Positions 11,429 to 30,293 of a DNA stretch of 64,000 nucleotides are shown one piece after another. The stretch lies in the NCBI RefSeq assembly GCF_040412425.1, contig NC_089742.1, positions 71,551,506-71,615,505 of the forward strand, written 5' to 3'. The notes under the pieces are model-generated. The model saw only the letters and a program-made list of their open reading frames with translations. It did not search any database and was not told the DNA's origin. This DNA is from Macrobrachium rosenbergii (lineage: Eukaryota > Arthropoda > Malacostraca > Decapoda > Palaemonidae). A program made the translations under genes and the position numbers. Positions within the stretch are counted from its first letter, which is position 1, and each line of letters starts with the position of its first letter.

Positions 11429-11963
11429 ACAAATCAGAGCCACGAGCTCTCCTTGGCACTCATGCCCAGTTGGCACAGTGCCGCTCCCATCTCAGATTGA
11501 TTCTGGCACCTGCCCAGAGAAGGTAGCCTGCCCGTGCAGATCTAACCCCTTAGGCATCTGTAACATTAGTGATTAACCCCTTCAAAACCATTCCAGACAT
11601 CTGTAAATTGCATTTTACCCTTCAGGTTACTCATAATTCATTGCATGCCATTAGTCATTGCCAGCCATTCAGTGCCAGTGCCAGTCTTAGGATAGTAGGT
11701 TAGGTTAAATATTTACTATGTGCATTTGCCTAGGAGTAGATTTCTCCTGTCATTAGAGACAGTTAGTAGAAGTGTATATACCTTTAGATAGGGTAAGCCT
11801 GTTGTACAGTACCCCTCTTAGCAGTTAGGTAGGTCCATTTAGCTATTGCAGTGCAAAAGCACAATTCATGTAGGGACACTAGCTGACTAGTCGGGACGAA
11901 TAGCTCACATAGCCAAGACCTTCATGCCCAAATGGCTGTGAATGCCTTTCCAAAGGGGGGACC
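11429..11963 (+). other. LTR element 3' internal non-coding region with polypurine tract
   Basis: No frame of note. AAAGGGGGG at 11952-11960 lies four bases before the right terminal repeat, the position of the plus-strand primer in LTR elements. A short GGTTAGGTTA string near 11698 is not part of any array. Confidence 0.65.
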
Positions 11964-13328
11964 TTTCACGTATTTTCATTCCTCCCTCTTAGCCAGCCAG
12001 ATAATATATTGATTTTTAAATAAAAGAGCTTCTCAGTTAACGGATAGGCTAGGATTTAATGGCAGGAGAGACGTTAGGCCTCTGGTTTTGACTGTATGTA
12101 GGGGCAGATTCCCTTCCCCCTTCCCCCCCACATCGCCTGACCTGGGGTAAAGGACAGTGACACACCTTAGCTTTCTCCCCCTCACTCCCTCAGTCATGTG
12201 ATCAGTCGATGCATTTTCTTCGTTAGGGTAGAAGAGAGATAAGGAAGTTCATTAAGCATAAAAGGCGAAAGCCTTTCCGAGGGGGGCTACTACCTTCAGC
12301 CTTAGGGACTTAGTTATAAGGCCTCTTTCCCTGTGACCCCTTTTACTGGCTTAAGACTTGCTTTCAGATGTGACCTGTTTGCACACGAATGAACACACTC
12401 GAAGATGTTTTCGAACCAAGAGGCAAGGCGAGACACAGCAGAGACGCACTCAAAACCCCACACGATAGGACGTTAAAAACCTTCTCTCTTTCCTTTGTGT
12501 GGTAGTGGACAAGCACCAGTGATCCAGTTTGTCTTGCAAAAAGCTCGTGCAACAGCATCAGGTATGTCTGAGTAGCATTCTATTGCCAGTACAATTCTTT
12601 CTCTCCTCAAAAATTTCTCCCCAATTCCTAATTTTCAACTTTTCCATTCTCCTTCAAGCTCCCCCATGTTTTGAGATTCACGACACAGCCCATGCTCTCT
12701 CTCCCCAGGCCAATACAAGTTTCAGTGATCAGAAGTAGACTACTTCCTCCATAGTGTTAAGTAAGGGCTACTTAAATTAAGCACTCAAGTGATTAAACTC
12801 TCCCTAGTGCATAGGTTTCATGTGATAACTCTCCAGTTCATGCGATTACTAAGCCTGGCTCTTTATTCCAGGAATCCTGCTTCGCGCCACAGTCAACCAA
12901 GCCTTGTAAATTAAGTCCCCTGGAGTACTGCCGTATAGAAAATCCAAGAAAGTCAAGTTAGTTGCCCGTTGCAAGAAAGCCCCCTCAGCAGGTTAATTCA
13001 CGCCTTATTACGATGTCCAGTCAACGACGTACTATTGACGTCCTTGTGAATTTGATTCTTGTATCATTCTTACTTTTGTTGTTTGCTAGCTCTTCAATTC
13101 CCAGCGTCATTTCATTGCTTCATGTGTAAATAAATTCATTGTAACGTAAATTACTCCCTCATTTTCCATGACAAGCTTCCAATATTTGATCTAAATGGGT
13201 AAAGTAAGGTAAGTGAAGAACCTTCTCCCTGCATTTTGTTTACAGACTGGTGTTCTCCTTTGGCCCAACTTGCAGTATCTAAATTAAAGTAAACCCCATC
13301 CTTCCTCCAAGGACCCCCAGTTTGTGAG
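11964..13328 (+). repeat. Right long terminal direct repeat
   Basis: It aligns end to end with 6059-7425 with scattered substitutions and small indels. The TATA-like CATAAAAGG and AAATAAA-type signals are retained, but the TGGCGACC string of the left copy reads ATGACAAGC here. The alignment stops at TTTGTGAGA, then a TA/TG tract begins. Confidence 0.87.
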
Positions 13329-13330
13329 AT

Positions 13331-14412
13331 TATATATATTGTGTGTGTGTGTTGGTGCGCGTGTGAGCACGACAGGCTGAATGAAGGCAGAGAGAAATTT
13401 AAAACTAGTACTCTTGTTATAGTAAGACTTCAGTATGGCGTCCCAGGTTTCACAACAAGTTTTTCATTCGTGATAAGGAGAGTTAGAGCATAAACAAAAC
13501 ATGTTGTGTTATGTGTCACTTCAAGAGTAGGCAGCGGAGCAAGATTATGTGATGGGACGCAAGAGTAGTCAGATGTCATTCAGATCAAGTTTCTTTGAAT
13601 CGAAGGTCTAGTGGAACTTCGTGTCTTTATGTTAAGTGTGCTCAAGAGAGTGCGTGCACGCTTTTCTATTTTTAAATCACTATGGAAGTATACTCTCGCA
13701 TGATTATAGGATATGTATAGTGGTGGTTTGCAAACATGCTGACTTAGGCAAACAAATAATATGACTACTTTTGCTTATACACTAAGCAGTCCCTGATATA
13801 TGCTGAGGAATATGACGGAGAAACTAATGACGCCGAATAATCTTAAGCGTGAAACAAATGAGTAGAGTGAAAAACAACTACATAACAAAACTGCACCGAA
13901 CAAGAGCGTAAATACGGCATTACTCTTCATCACGCGAACTTCAGAGGTCTGGCCGTCCAAGGATAGGACAGAGAAAGAGAGAGGTGTCTAGCAAGAGCCA
14001 CTTTGACCCTGTAGAGTGCGGCGCACTCGAAGCCTATTATGTAACGTCCCTCTGTGCATCAGTCCAACAGGATTTAGCACCAGGATGGAGAATCGCTTTT
14101 GCCCTAAGCGTGCACTCTACTCGCCTATGCATGTATTGCGCTCGTGGTAAAAGAGAGATTAGTTGAATAGACTGACAAAAGAAATTTTTTTCCGCTTTGA
14201 AAATTCTTCATTTTATGCCGTTTTATGCATTTTAATAGGTTCTCTTCTCATCACCTAAGTATGAGAAAGGGAGCAAAAGAGCATTTTTTCTCTCTGGAAT
14301 TCACGCCTTTTCAACGGTTACTCTTCTAACCACCTACTAGGACTCTAGTACATTTTTTTGCATGTATCTTTATTTCTTTCTCCCATTCAGTTTTTCTTCT
14401 TTTGTTTATAGA
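13331..14412. other. Unassigned sequence with a short TA/TG tract
   Basis: It starts with a short (TA)/(TG) run, the probable insertion target of the LTR element. The rest is complex sequence with only short frames of about 60 codons and no motif I recognise. Confidence 0.45.
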
Positions 14413-14413
14413 C

Positions 14414-14492
<79 letters not shown>
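14413..14492. repeat. (CT)n microsatellite
   Basis: About 40 uninterrupted CT units. The Leu-Ser frame across it is an artefact. Confidence 0.97.
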
Positions 14493-14495
<3 letters not shown>

Positions 14496-14793
14496 ACAAG
14501 GACCAAATTGCCCAAAGAACGTTGACTATGTGTACGGCATGACCATTCAGCGTAAAATATCCGACTGCGTTATACTATTTAAAATGTAGAGTACCTGATC
14601 ATATTATAATTAAAGGAATCATCAGCTGAGGACCCTGAGGGCCTTATACCTTTGTTTGTATGTTTCTGGGGGGAAAAACAGGTAAATGGTTATCAGCAGT
14701 CAAGCAACGAAAATGTAACGTTTCCATCTGAAAGTCAAAAGGAAAACGACGTCGTAGTTGTTTTCTTGAAGACAAAGACTTACAATTTGAATT

Positions 14794-14886
14794 TAAGTTA
14801 AGTACACCTTAGTTTTACCAGACCACTGAGCTGATTAACAGCTCTCCTAGGGCTGGTCCGAAGGATTAGACTTATTTTACGTGGCC
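14794..14886 (+). mobile_element. SINE fragment (crustacean tRNA-derived type)
   Basis: It runs from AAGTTAAGTACACCTTAG through TTTTACCAGACCACTGAG, CTGATTAACAGCTCTCC and TTATTTTACGTGG. I remember this wording as the head of an abundant decapod SINE, which is recollection only. The first 27 bases recur with one mismatch at 40621-40647, showing directly that it is a dispersed repeat. It is truncated at the 3' side. Confidence 0.65.
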
Positions 14887-15632
14887 ATGAACTAAAAAAA
14901 AGTGTCGCCGCCCTGAAATGACTCGTATTCCGTAACACTTTTTTTTTGTTTTTACGAAATAATCGGGCAGTCTTGGCATTTGGTAAAGGCGTTTACCAAG
15001 AATTACCTAAAGAGCGCCACTGGTACTACGCCGCCACACTCACAGGGAACGTGTGGCGGAAACGACATAAATGTTGGAGGGACACCAAGAGTCAGAATGA
15101 TTGCAGAATGCTAGAAAGAGAAAAGATTCAGAGTCCATAATCGCCATCGTCTTGGGAACCGCGAATGATTAAAGAGGAAGAAGAGAAGCAAAGCGTATGA
15201 AATCAAGATACTGTTTCTCTCTCACCTGGCGACTTAAGCAAAGCCTTTTTCTTCTGCTTTATTTCTTGCGGAAAAACATTCTGTGAATCTAATCAAATAG
15301 TACTTTTTCCTTACTACGTTATTTCAGTTGAGAAATATTCAGTTAGGGTTTAAGTCTCAAGGAGAATTTCACAGTTTATCTCCTGCAGATGAAAGACTCA
15401 TCGGTGAATTAGAAAACAAATAATGCTTGTCTTGTGCCCAGTTTCAGGCTGAAAAATAAAAGCACTTTTGTACACAGGATGATAACATGCGAATTGCAAC
15501 ACTTACTGGAAGACGATACTCTTAAGAATCATTTCACGCTCTGTTGGCAATTAGTTCACAGTCGAAAAACAAATCGCGTGTTTTTTTTTTTGTTTTTTTT
15601 TTTGTGAAACTACAAACAGCAATATGCAATAT

Positions 15633-15633
<1 letters not shown>
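14887..15633. other. Unassigned sequence
   Basis: Complex sequence with a T-rich run near 15581-15604. No gene or repeat family recognised. Confidence 0.45.

Positions 15634-15665
<32 letters not shown>
15634..15665. repeat. (CT)n microsatellite
   Basis: About 16 CT units. Confidence 0.95.
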
Positions 15666-15666
<1 letters not shown>

Positions 15667-15733
15667 ACTTCTAAGCGAAACAACGAGCAACAACTGTCCG
15701 ATTATTTTTAACAGAACAACGTTGTATGTTTTT

Positions 15734-15880
15734 ACCTCCTACGAGGTTGTGATTTTTGTCGGGTTTGCTTGTCTGTTTGTTAGGAGGATTTCGAGAAAAG
15801 ATATATGCGGATTTTGGCGAATATTTTGCCCAAGATGGGCATCGTCCCTGGCAACAAGTGGTTAAATTCTGGGGTCGATA
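15734..15880 (+). repeat. Dispersed repeat of the TTTGTTAGGAGGATT type
   Basis: CCTCCTACGAGGTTGTG is followed by TGTCTGTTTGTTAGGAGGAT and a segment GCGGATTTTGGCGAATATTT. This closely recalls a repeat seen widely in marine invertebrate genomes, whose usual wording is TTTGTTAGCAGGATTA followed by ATGGATTTTGATGAA. The family link is from memory; only one copy is in this window. Confidence 0.5.
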
Positions 15881-16362
15881 AGAATGTAACTTATTAACTT
15901 TTGGAGATGAGATGATGCCTTTTGTGTATCACATGTTGTTTTTGTTGTTGTTGTTGGTATGGGACATAGGATGTTTCTTAATGGATTATGTGGCTTTGGC
16001 GTAAATTTGCGGTTTCTTAACACTTTTATGTCATTGATTATATTCATAGTTTATTTGTTGAAGAAAAGCATTAAGAAATTATATAGATTAGAGTGCTAAT
16101 ACAAATGTAAGAGTATTCATTGATTTTGAAGGCATTGTCTAAAAAATATCATGCACATTTAGTTCTTACGAAAGAAAGATTTGGAGTGAGTCGTAGTAGA
16201 ATTCCTTTGGTTATTCTCCGCAGTGTCAGTGAAATTTAAATCTTTGCTCGTTGTTTCCCTTTAGAAGCCGGCTGTCGAATATGCAGACAAGAGAGAGAGA
16301 GAGAGAGAGAGATATGGAAGTATATAAGTTTCTGCATAAATTTAGACAGCTTCAATACAAAA
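15881..16362. other. Unassigned sequence with a short (GA)n tract
   Basis: It contains a TTGTTG run near 15935 and a (GA)n tract at 16286-16311. Nothing else recognised. Confidence 0.45.
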
Positions 16363-18794
<2,432 letters not shown>

Positions 18795-19070
18795 GCAGTT
18801 ATATCCTTCAAGTTCCTATTATGCTGTGCTGTTGGAAGTTTCTCCTGTAAGTTCTTTGTTGTGCCATTGCAAATCCCTTCAGCTTCTATTTTGCGCTGTT
18901 GCAAATCCTTCAGGTTCCATTTTACTGTTCTCTTGGAAATCCCTTCTCCAATTTCTGTTTTCCTGTTTGCATATCCTTTGTCTAAGGATATGTGGTGCTA
19001 TTGCAAATCCTGCCTGCAAACTCTATTTTGCCGTGCTGTTGCAAGTATTTCCTTCACGTTGTATTATTGA
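18795..19070 (+). repeat. Degenerate 33 bp minisatellite, about 8 units
   Basis: Units follow CCTTCAGGTTCTATTTTGC then TGTGCTGTTGCAAAT. TTGCAAAT, TTGGAAAT or TTGCAAGT end successive units near 18840, 18875, 18905, 18940, 19005 and 19045. The overlapping plus-strand frames of 101 and 69 codons and the 112-codon minus frame are products of this repeat. Confidence 0.75.
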
Positions 19071-21704
19071 TGTGCAACTACGGTTCATTAACTTATGAAA
19101 ACAACGTGGACCGACAACTTTCTTCACTTCAGACTCTCACCTGAACCCTCTGAGTCACCTTCCTTTGTACCTTCATTTTTCTCCTACAAAGCGTTTCCCT
19201 TTAGTAAAGCAAAATAACGTAAAACAGGGGATGCGTTTCCTGTTATGTCAAACACTGTTATATAATTAGTTTTGTTTTTCTTTGTGTCCAACGTCTGTCT
19301 AAGTACTTCAAAGCTGAAGTTTTTAGCTATTTTGCGCACTGCGAGTCGCCTTTCATAATGGCCTAGATAAATTCTTTCAGATTCCAGCTTTGAGCCATGC
19401 AATGAGATCTAATCGCAGATTGTTGCTTTTATGCTCCAAGATGAATTTAGCATCAAGAAATTTGCATTACACGCAAGAAACAGGTTCTTTGTTGTGTTTC
19501 CAGTGTCAAGGTTTCTTGTCATTTCACTTGGTGTAATGATTACTTTCTCTTATATACGTTTATTCATGATGCTTTGTGTCGAATGATTGTTTTTATAAAT
19601 AATTAGTCTACTTCAACCACATATTAAATAACTCAGTTTCGTTGCCATATATTTCTGCTTTTCTCTCGTTTCACTTAAAAAATCTTTCTCTGCACATTGT
19701 CATGGACGACGATAATCCTTTTCCTTTTTTGTATAAGGAAATTCCTCGGGAAAATGAAAGAATGGACCTAGAATCGATGGAGAAGCAGTGTTGAGGATAT
19801 GTGGTGTAAAAGATAATACGTTGAGAGCTTCTTGTATTTTATTAATCCCCCAGCCTGCTGCTTTTCTTCCCTCTTACTTCCTACCTGTATTCAGAGTCAC
19901 TCCCTGAGGATTCTGAAATCTGTCCTGGGATTTTGTGTACTAAGCCTCCAGTCTTTTAAAGATATAGCCACCTAGGATTGATGAAAACTCCTTAATTTGT
20001 GAGGGAAAAATTCGAAACAGACATACCGTCAACGCCGTAACAAAACCCCGGACGATTTTGTAATACATTGATAAACGTTTGATCTTATCTTTCCGTGATC
20101 TGAAATCCTGATGAAAATTAGGAGTCATCTTATCTTTTTCACATTTCAGTCGAAAGTATGATAGGCCTACTGTAGCATGAAAAACAGCGCGTGCTGTCTT
20201 TTTTTCAAGTGGAATATTACTGATACCACTAATCCATTTCCCCGTGACACCGAAGCTGTCAATCACGCACAACCTTTGCATCCCTCGAGCAAGACCATAT
20301 ATTATATGCCCAGCTATATTTCAAGGCTACGTTTAGTGCCGTACATCGGGAACTTTCTTTTCGCTTCTCGTTTTTGCTGTGTGGTTTTCATATTGTTTTC
20401 CTGTCACATAAAGGTGAAGATTTATATCTTTGTTTTCATTATAACAGAAAGAAAAACAGAAAAGTTTCCGTAGAACTCTCCATGGCAAGCAGTTAAGCGA
20501 GATGAACTGATAAAAGAAATACAACCGCAATCATATTTTGCTTGGATGAGAAGTTAGGAAATAGCGTACCTGTTGATCCTGGCACACAAAGCGTGCAACT
20601 GGAATAAAAAGAAAGAGCTCTAAGTTTCTTACATTAATTTTCTTTTGCAACATTTTTATTCTGCAGGGTAATCATAATACATTCACTTTTTTTTTTTTTT
20701 TTTTTACCAGAAAACTACTAATCTACTAAAAAACAAGCGTCTTTGACATGTCTCGTATTATCCAACACTGTAAACCGGAAGAATGATCAAAACAGAAAAG
20801 GGAGGTGTCAGAAAAAGTTCTCTGGGTGCAGTTTCCGCCAGAGTAAGTCATTTGGCCCAGTTCTTCACCTCACACCTTAGTGAAGTGACGGCAATGGGGC
20901 GTCCCATAAACCCTCTTTTCAGAGATATCGTATTACGTTTCGACACTGAGAAAAAGGTTTGATATTTTCAGAACGTAAAATACTTTTTGTTTTTTTTATT
21001 TGAGCTTGCTTGAAAGTATATGTCCATATCTCAGAACTAATATGCTTTTATTGCATGACTGTGATTCTTGACGCCAGATGAATTGCGGTCAATCAGTAGA
21101 ATATCCATTTTCACGTAATGGGCATTCTATTCTGTAGAAGCTTGCTTTACAAGTCAATGACCTTTCAGACAAGTTCCATGTTCATGCTTGTCCATTTTGT
21201 AGAACAGTCAGAAACACACAATAAAACATTCACAAATGAGAAAACAACCAAAGACACGAACATAACAGCAAAAACAAGATAGCAGTGTTTTATGATGAAG
21301 AAAGACCAAAAATATACTTGTAAAAACATGTTGAAACGTCTGTGAGGAAACATGGTGGGAACAAGTTCAGTTCCCTCTGGAACTGGTTTTGTTTTTAAAC
21401 CGAAACCTAAATATCAGAAAAGTAGATTCATATTTTGTTTTCACTACGCTCTTGAGAAACAAAGCATTAGTCGTCGACGCGATTCCTTCAGATACGTTTT
21501 AAAAAACTCCATGGTAAAAAACTGGCTTCAAATAAATGGTTTTCTGTTTTTATTGTTCACGTTTAAGGAGGACATCATGTGTGAAAAGGTTTCCAGGTCA
21601 AAAGCTCCAGCAAAGAAAAGTACTGTGACATTGTGTTAACAGCAGAGGGATAATCAATACACATCGATTTTGGCGTTCTTAACCTTGAGTTCGCATGACA
21701 AGGT

Positions 21705-21705
<1 letters not shown>
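19071..21705. other. Unassigned complex sequence
   Basis: Short frames up to 113 codons on either strand lack recognisable motifs. A poly-T tract lies at 20688-20705. No repeat family recognised. Confidence 0.45.

Positions 21706-21753
<48 letters not shown>
21706..21753. repeat. (CT)n microsatellite
   Basis: About 24 CT units. Confidence 0.96.
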
Positions 21754-21754
<1 letters not shown>

Positions 21755-22549
21755 AAAGAACGAAAAATAGCCTCTAACAGAAATTCTCTTATACATAATT
21801 CATGAACATATTTTTCTTACTTTTCCGTAGAAGCTCTTGCTTGGCTGGGAAGTTGTATATTTCTTGCATTTTCATGCCGAGTGGCGGATTTTGTTCAAAT
21901 ATCAGTAATACGCGCTTTCCAGCTCGTCTTGATATTTACTCTATTCTGCTGATGAATTTGTTCTAATGAAATCTGTCGCAATAAAACTAACAAATATTTC
22001 TTTGTCTCTTTTACTTCTTACCTTTATTTTACATGCACCGCTGCTGCCGAATGCATATAAGTCCGCGCTGTATGTTAAAATGTTATGCAAAAACGCAACA
22101 TGATTGATATTCATTTTTTATAAAATGACAGAAATTTCGACATGATAGTTGTACTTTCCTCTCTAAAATTTGTTATCATTCAATTCCTATATGTAAATCA
22201 TGCACTCATTGTGAAAATGTACAGTATACCGTATACACCGACACGATCGCAGGACGTAGAGCAAGTATCAAAAGTACGACAACACGATAAAAGAAAAATG
22301 ATTGCGTTATCCATCATCTGTTTTAGAATTAGAATAAGTGCGAAAATCACAGTTTCCTTACTCGAGAAAACAATGACAGATTAGACCATCATAACGGAGA
22401 GTACGCAACAGTTTGAATGATTACAGTATAATGATATAGAATGTAAAACTAATGAATGACTGGCATGACAAACGGAGATAAGAATCGAGTTGGTTTTCTA
22501 TTTCTCGTGTTTTCTAATAAGGAAGAAGAAAAGGAAGAAACGCATTTTC
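21754..22549. other. Unassigned AT-rich sequence
   Basis: Nothing recognised. One 80-codon frame at 22142-22384 has no domain. Confidence 0.45.
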
Positions 22550-22770
22550 AACAGATTTGGAAATCGGACGGGTAACGAACTTTCCCGTCGTAGGAAACCA
22601 CCGGAGCCAGGGACCGCCTGACACCAACCGATGAGAGTCCGTTTTCCAGTGGGCGGCATGTTTAAGGCGCCCATGTGGGCGTAAGAGGAGGGTGGGGAGG
22701 GGTAACAGACAAAGCAGCGAGCTTCCCATGACAAAGAGGCTCCTGCTCCGTCCCGCCAAAACTATCCGTT
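22550..22770. other. GC-rich, CpG-containing block of unknown role
   Basis: It is clearly richer in G, C and CpG than its surroundings and includes a GC-box-like stretch GGAGGGTGGGGAGGGG near 22687-22702. On the minus strand a frame starting at an ATG about 30 nt downstream of 22759 begins MGSSLLCLLPLPTLLL, a hydrophobic leader-like string. The frame is short, has no cleavage-proven mature part, and an overlapping frame is equally open, so coding is not established. It could be a promoter/first exon or an unrecognised repeat. Confidence 0.3.
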
Positions 22771-27706
<4,936 letters not shown>

Positions 27707-28098
27707 TATGTTTGGGCTTGTACACAGTCAGATATATCTAACGAGAGATATGAATAGAATATACGTATTCGTGGTAACAAATACTTCATGCAATCACATA
27801 CACAAGGATTCGCCTAGATACACTGAAAGATAGACGTGTTCGGCCAAGGAGGAGGGGTAGGCCTCATGGGAGGGGTAGAAGCAGCCAATATCCAATTTAC
27901 GCTCCACACAGCTTCGCCACTACTTCATCATTATTGCCCTCTGGATGACAGCCTTCATCAGACGGCGATGTGGTGGCCATAGAGTATTCATCACTTGGGT
28001 GTCGTCATGAGGTGCTTAATGAAGCTGCCGTGGGCAGGTGTAGACGGATGGATATATCTACCGTTGCTGAGGAATAAAATCATAGATACGAAATTATA
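27707..28098. other. Unassigned, relatively GC-rich sequence
   Basis: 27836-28070 is noticeably more GC-rich than its flanks and reads in fragments on the minus strand without a continuous frame. It may be a decayed mobile element, but no family is recognised. Confidence 0.4.
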
Positions 28099-28132
28099 AT
28101 TATATATATATATATATATCCTATATATGTAT

Positions 28133-28224
<92 letters not shown>
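28099..28224. repeat. Compound (TA)n microsatellite
   Basis: Two TA tracts (28099-28121 and 28142-28224) separated by TATGTATG/TGTG variation. Confidence 0.95.
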
Positions 28225-28226
<2 letters not shown>

Positions 28227-28332
28227 CTACAACTGGTGTAAGGCTTCAGTGACACGGGATGGTCCTAGCTTCCAGATTCTTTAATATACAAAGTATGAGT
28301 AGTAAGTATGTATGTATGTATGTATGTGTGTG

Positions 28333-28337
<5 letters not shown>

Positions 28338-28385
<48 letters not shown>

Positions 28386-28398
28386 ATATATATATATG
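28338..28398. repeat. (TA)n microsatellite preceded by (TATG)n
   Basis: A run of TATG repeats from about 28304 passes into TA repeat, with one TC interruption near 28383. Confidence 0.95.
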
Positions 28399-28439
28399 TT
28401 ACAAGTTTTCTAGGGCTGTTGGTCCTAGAAAGCTTGTAA
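28399..28439. repeat. Near-perfect 16 bp hairpin beside (TA)n
   Basis: TTACAAGTTTTCTAGG at 28399-28414 pairs with CCTAGAAAGCTTGTAA at 28424-28439 with one mismatch across a 9-nt loop. It directly abuts the preceding TA array. Confidence 0.85.
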
Positions 28440-28465
28440 TTTTTCCTGAATAAATATTTCCGTTA

Positions 28466-28535
28466 AATACCATCCAGTTTAAATGAGGTCCTGTTATTGT
28501 TAATGCACAGAACAATTGTGTAAGTGATAATGTTC
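28466..28535 (-). repeat. TA-associated interspersed repeat (family P), minus-strand copy
   Basis: The reverse complement contains GACCTCATTTAAACTGGATG followed by GTATTTAACGGA, and upstream CACAATTGTTCTGTGCATTA. These words recur at 59567-59625, 59691-59750 and 59798-59822. In each case the repeat lies next to (TA)n arrays. Confidence 0.75.
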
Positions 28536-28538
28536 ATA

Positions 28539-28539
<1 letters not shown>

Positions 28540-28612
<73 letters not shown>
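28540..28612. repeat. (TA)n microsatellite
   Basis: About 36 TA units. Confidence 0.97.
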
Positions 28613-28614
<2 letters not shown>

Positions 28615-28795
28615 GCGATGTCATACGGAAAAAAATCCTCACGTTAATGCCTCATCCACACAAAGAACACCAGAAATCGGCCTTATGAACATTATTAAAC
28701 TGACAGAATGTTATTCCCATGTAGTGGTTCAGAAATCGGCTCGCTCATTTCTTGGTTTTGAATACACTGGATTCAAAACTAGGATGACAGGTAAA

Positions 28796-28799
<4 letters not shown>

Positions 28800-28832
<33 letters not shown>
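28800..28832. repeat. (CT)n microsatellite
   Basis: About 16 CT units. Confidence 0.95.
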
Positions 28833-28835
<3 letters not shown>

Positions 28836-29136
28836 TTTGTTCAACCTAAAGTAAATCTGTTAAGCAGAATTATGAATAACTCGGCCGCAGCATCTAGTCA
28901 TTGGTTGCCAAATTATCGGAATATAAACACAGCTAAACTGGCTAGAATCTAATAAAACTAGTCATTTTAACAATATAGGACCGGTTTTTTACGCAAAAGC
29001 AGCGCATGTGCAGAGCAAATTTAAGTACGAAGCCAAGGAGCAACCTGATTTGTTGCCAACCAAACAAAACATGAATCAAAGCTGCGTACGAGGGACACAG
29101 TGATTAAATGAGGTCGATGTACGCTACTCTGTTTAC
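28833..29136. other. Unassigned sequence
   Basis: Complex sequence; nothing recognised. Confidence 0.45.
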
Positions 29137-29147
29137 ACACACACACA

Positions 29148-29235
<88 letters not shown>
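29137..29235. repeat. (CA)n then (TA)n microsatellite
   Basis: About 7 CA units followed by about 42 TA units. Confidence 0.97.
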
Positions 29236-29237
<2 letters not shown>

Positions 29238-29299
29238 CCGTGTATTTATCTACAAAACATCAAAGTTGTTTAAAAGCGTTTTCGTAGGAGTATTACTTT

Positions 29300-29545
29300 A
29301 ATGTCTAGAAGTTCCTCATGTTGAACATTTCAACTGGAGATGAAGGCTAACGTGAGGCACATTTCATTTCATTTCATTTCATCGTACATTTCTTTACTGA
29401 CAATTCAAGAGGAGATGAACTGACTTACTGCGAAATGTTTACGTTTGTACATGATACACGCTATTTCATCGTACATGTCTTTCCTATATATTCACCAACT
29501 GACTTCACTACGAAATGTTTGTTTATGTGTATGTATATATACATA

Positions 29546-29587
<42 letters not shown>

Positions 29588-29750
29588 TATTATATGTATA
29601 TATATACATACGTACGTACATATATACATACATAAACAAACATTTCGTAGTGAAGTCAGTTCATGAATAGTTAGCAGAGAAATATACGATAACGTGAATC
29701 TTGTTAACCTTCATCCAGTTGACATTCAACCTTAGAATCTTCTAGGCAGC
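29300..29750. mobile_element. Fold-back element FB1 with TA-rich core
   Basis: The left arm (about 29303-29530) and right arm (about 29620-29746) are inverted copies. TGACTTCACTACGAAATGTT on the left matches the reverse complement of AACATTTCGTAGTGAAGTCA on the right, and the outer parts pair through TTCAACTGG...GATGAAGG...TAAC. The core is TA/GTATA microsatellite. The left arm is longer because the TTTCATCGTACAT...CGAAATGTTT segment occurs twice and a (ATTTC)n run lies at 29362-29381. No transposase is encoded, so it would be a MITE-like or fold-back passenger. Family unknown. Confidence 0.75.
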
Positions 29751-29760
29751 ATAAATCAAT

Positions 29761-30293
<533 letters not shown>

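Larger units (their letters stand above)
6059..13328 (+). mobile_element. LTR retrotransposon, gypsy-type gag, no recognisable pol (non-autonomous)
   Basis: Two direct repeats of about 1.37 kb enclose about 4.54 kb of internal sequence. The order is leader, frameshifted gag with zinc knuckle, decayed aspartic protease, a proline-rich zinc-knuckle-like frame, then a purine tract AAAGGGGGG at 11952-11960 just before the right repeat. I found no reverse transcriptase YxDD box, RNase H or integrase motif on either strand. The terminal repeats differ at very roughly 7-10% of positions by eye, and the coding frames are broken, so this is an old, inactive copy. No clear target-site duplication is visible because both flanks are TA/TG microsatellite. 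Confidence 0.88.

Noticed and set aside
11695..11712. Telomeric repeat (GGTTAGGTTA)
   Set aside because: Only two units; expected by chance.
15735..15880. Protein-coding exon
   Set aside because: The stretch matches a non-coding dispersed repeat pattern rather than a continuous frame.
20563..20585. String resembling the 5' start of 18S rRNA (ACCTGTTGATCCTGG)
   Set aside because: The match is short and the following sequence does not continue as 18S rRNA.
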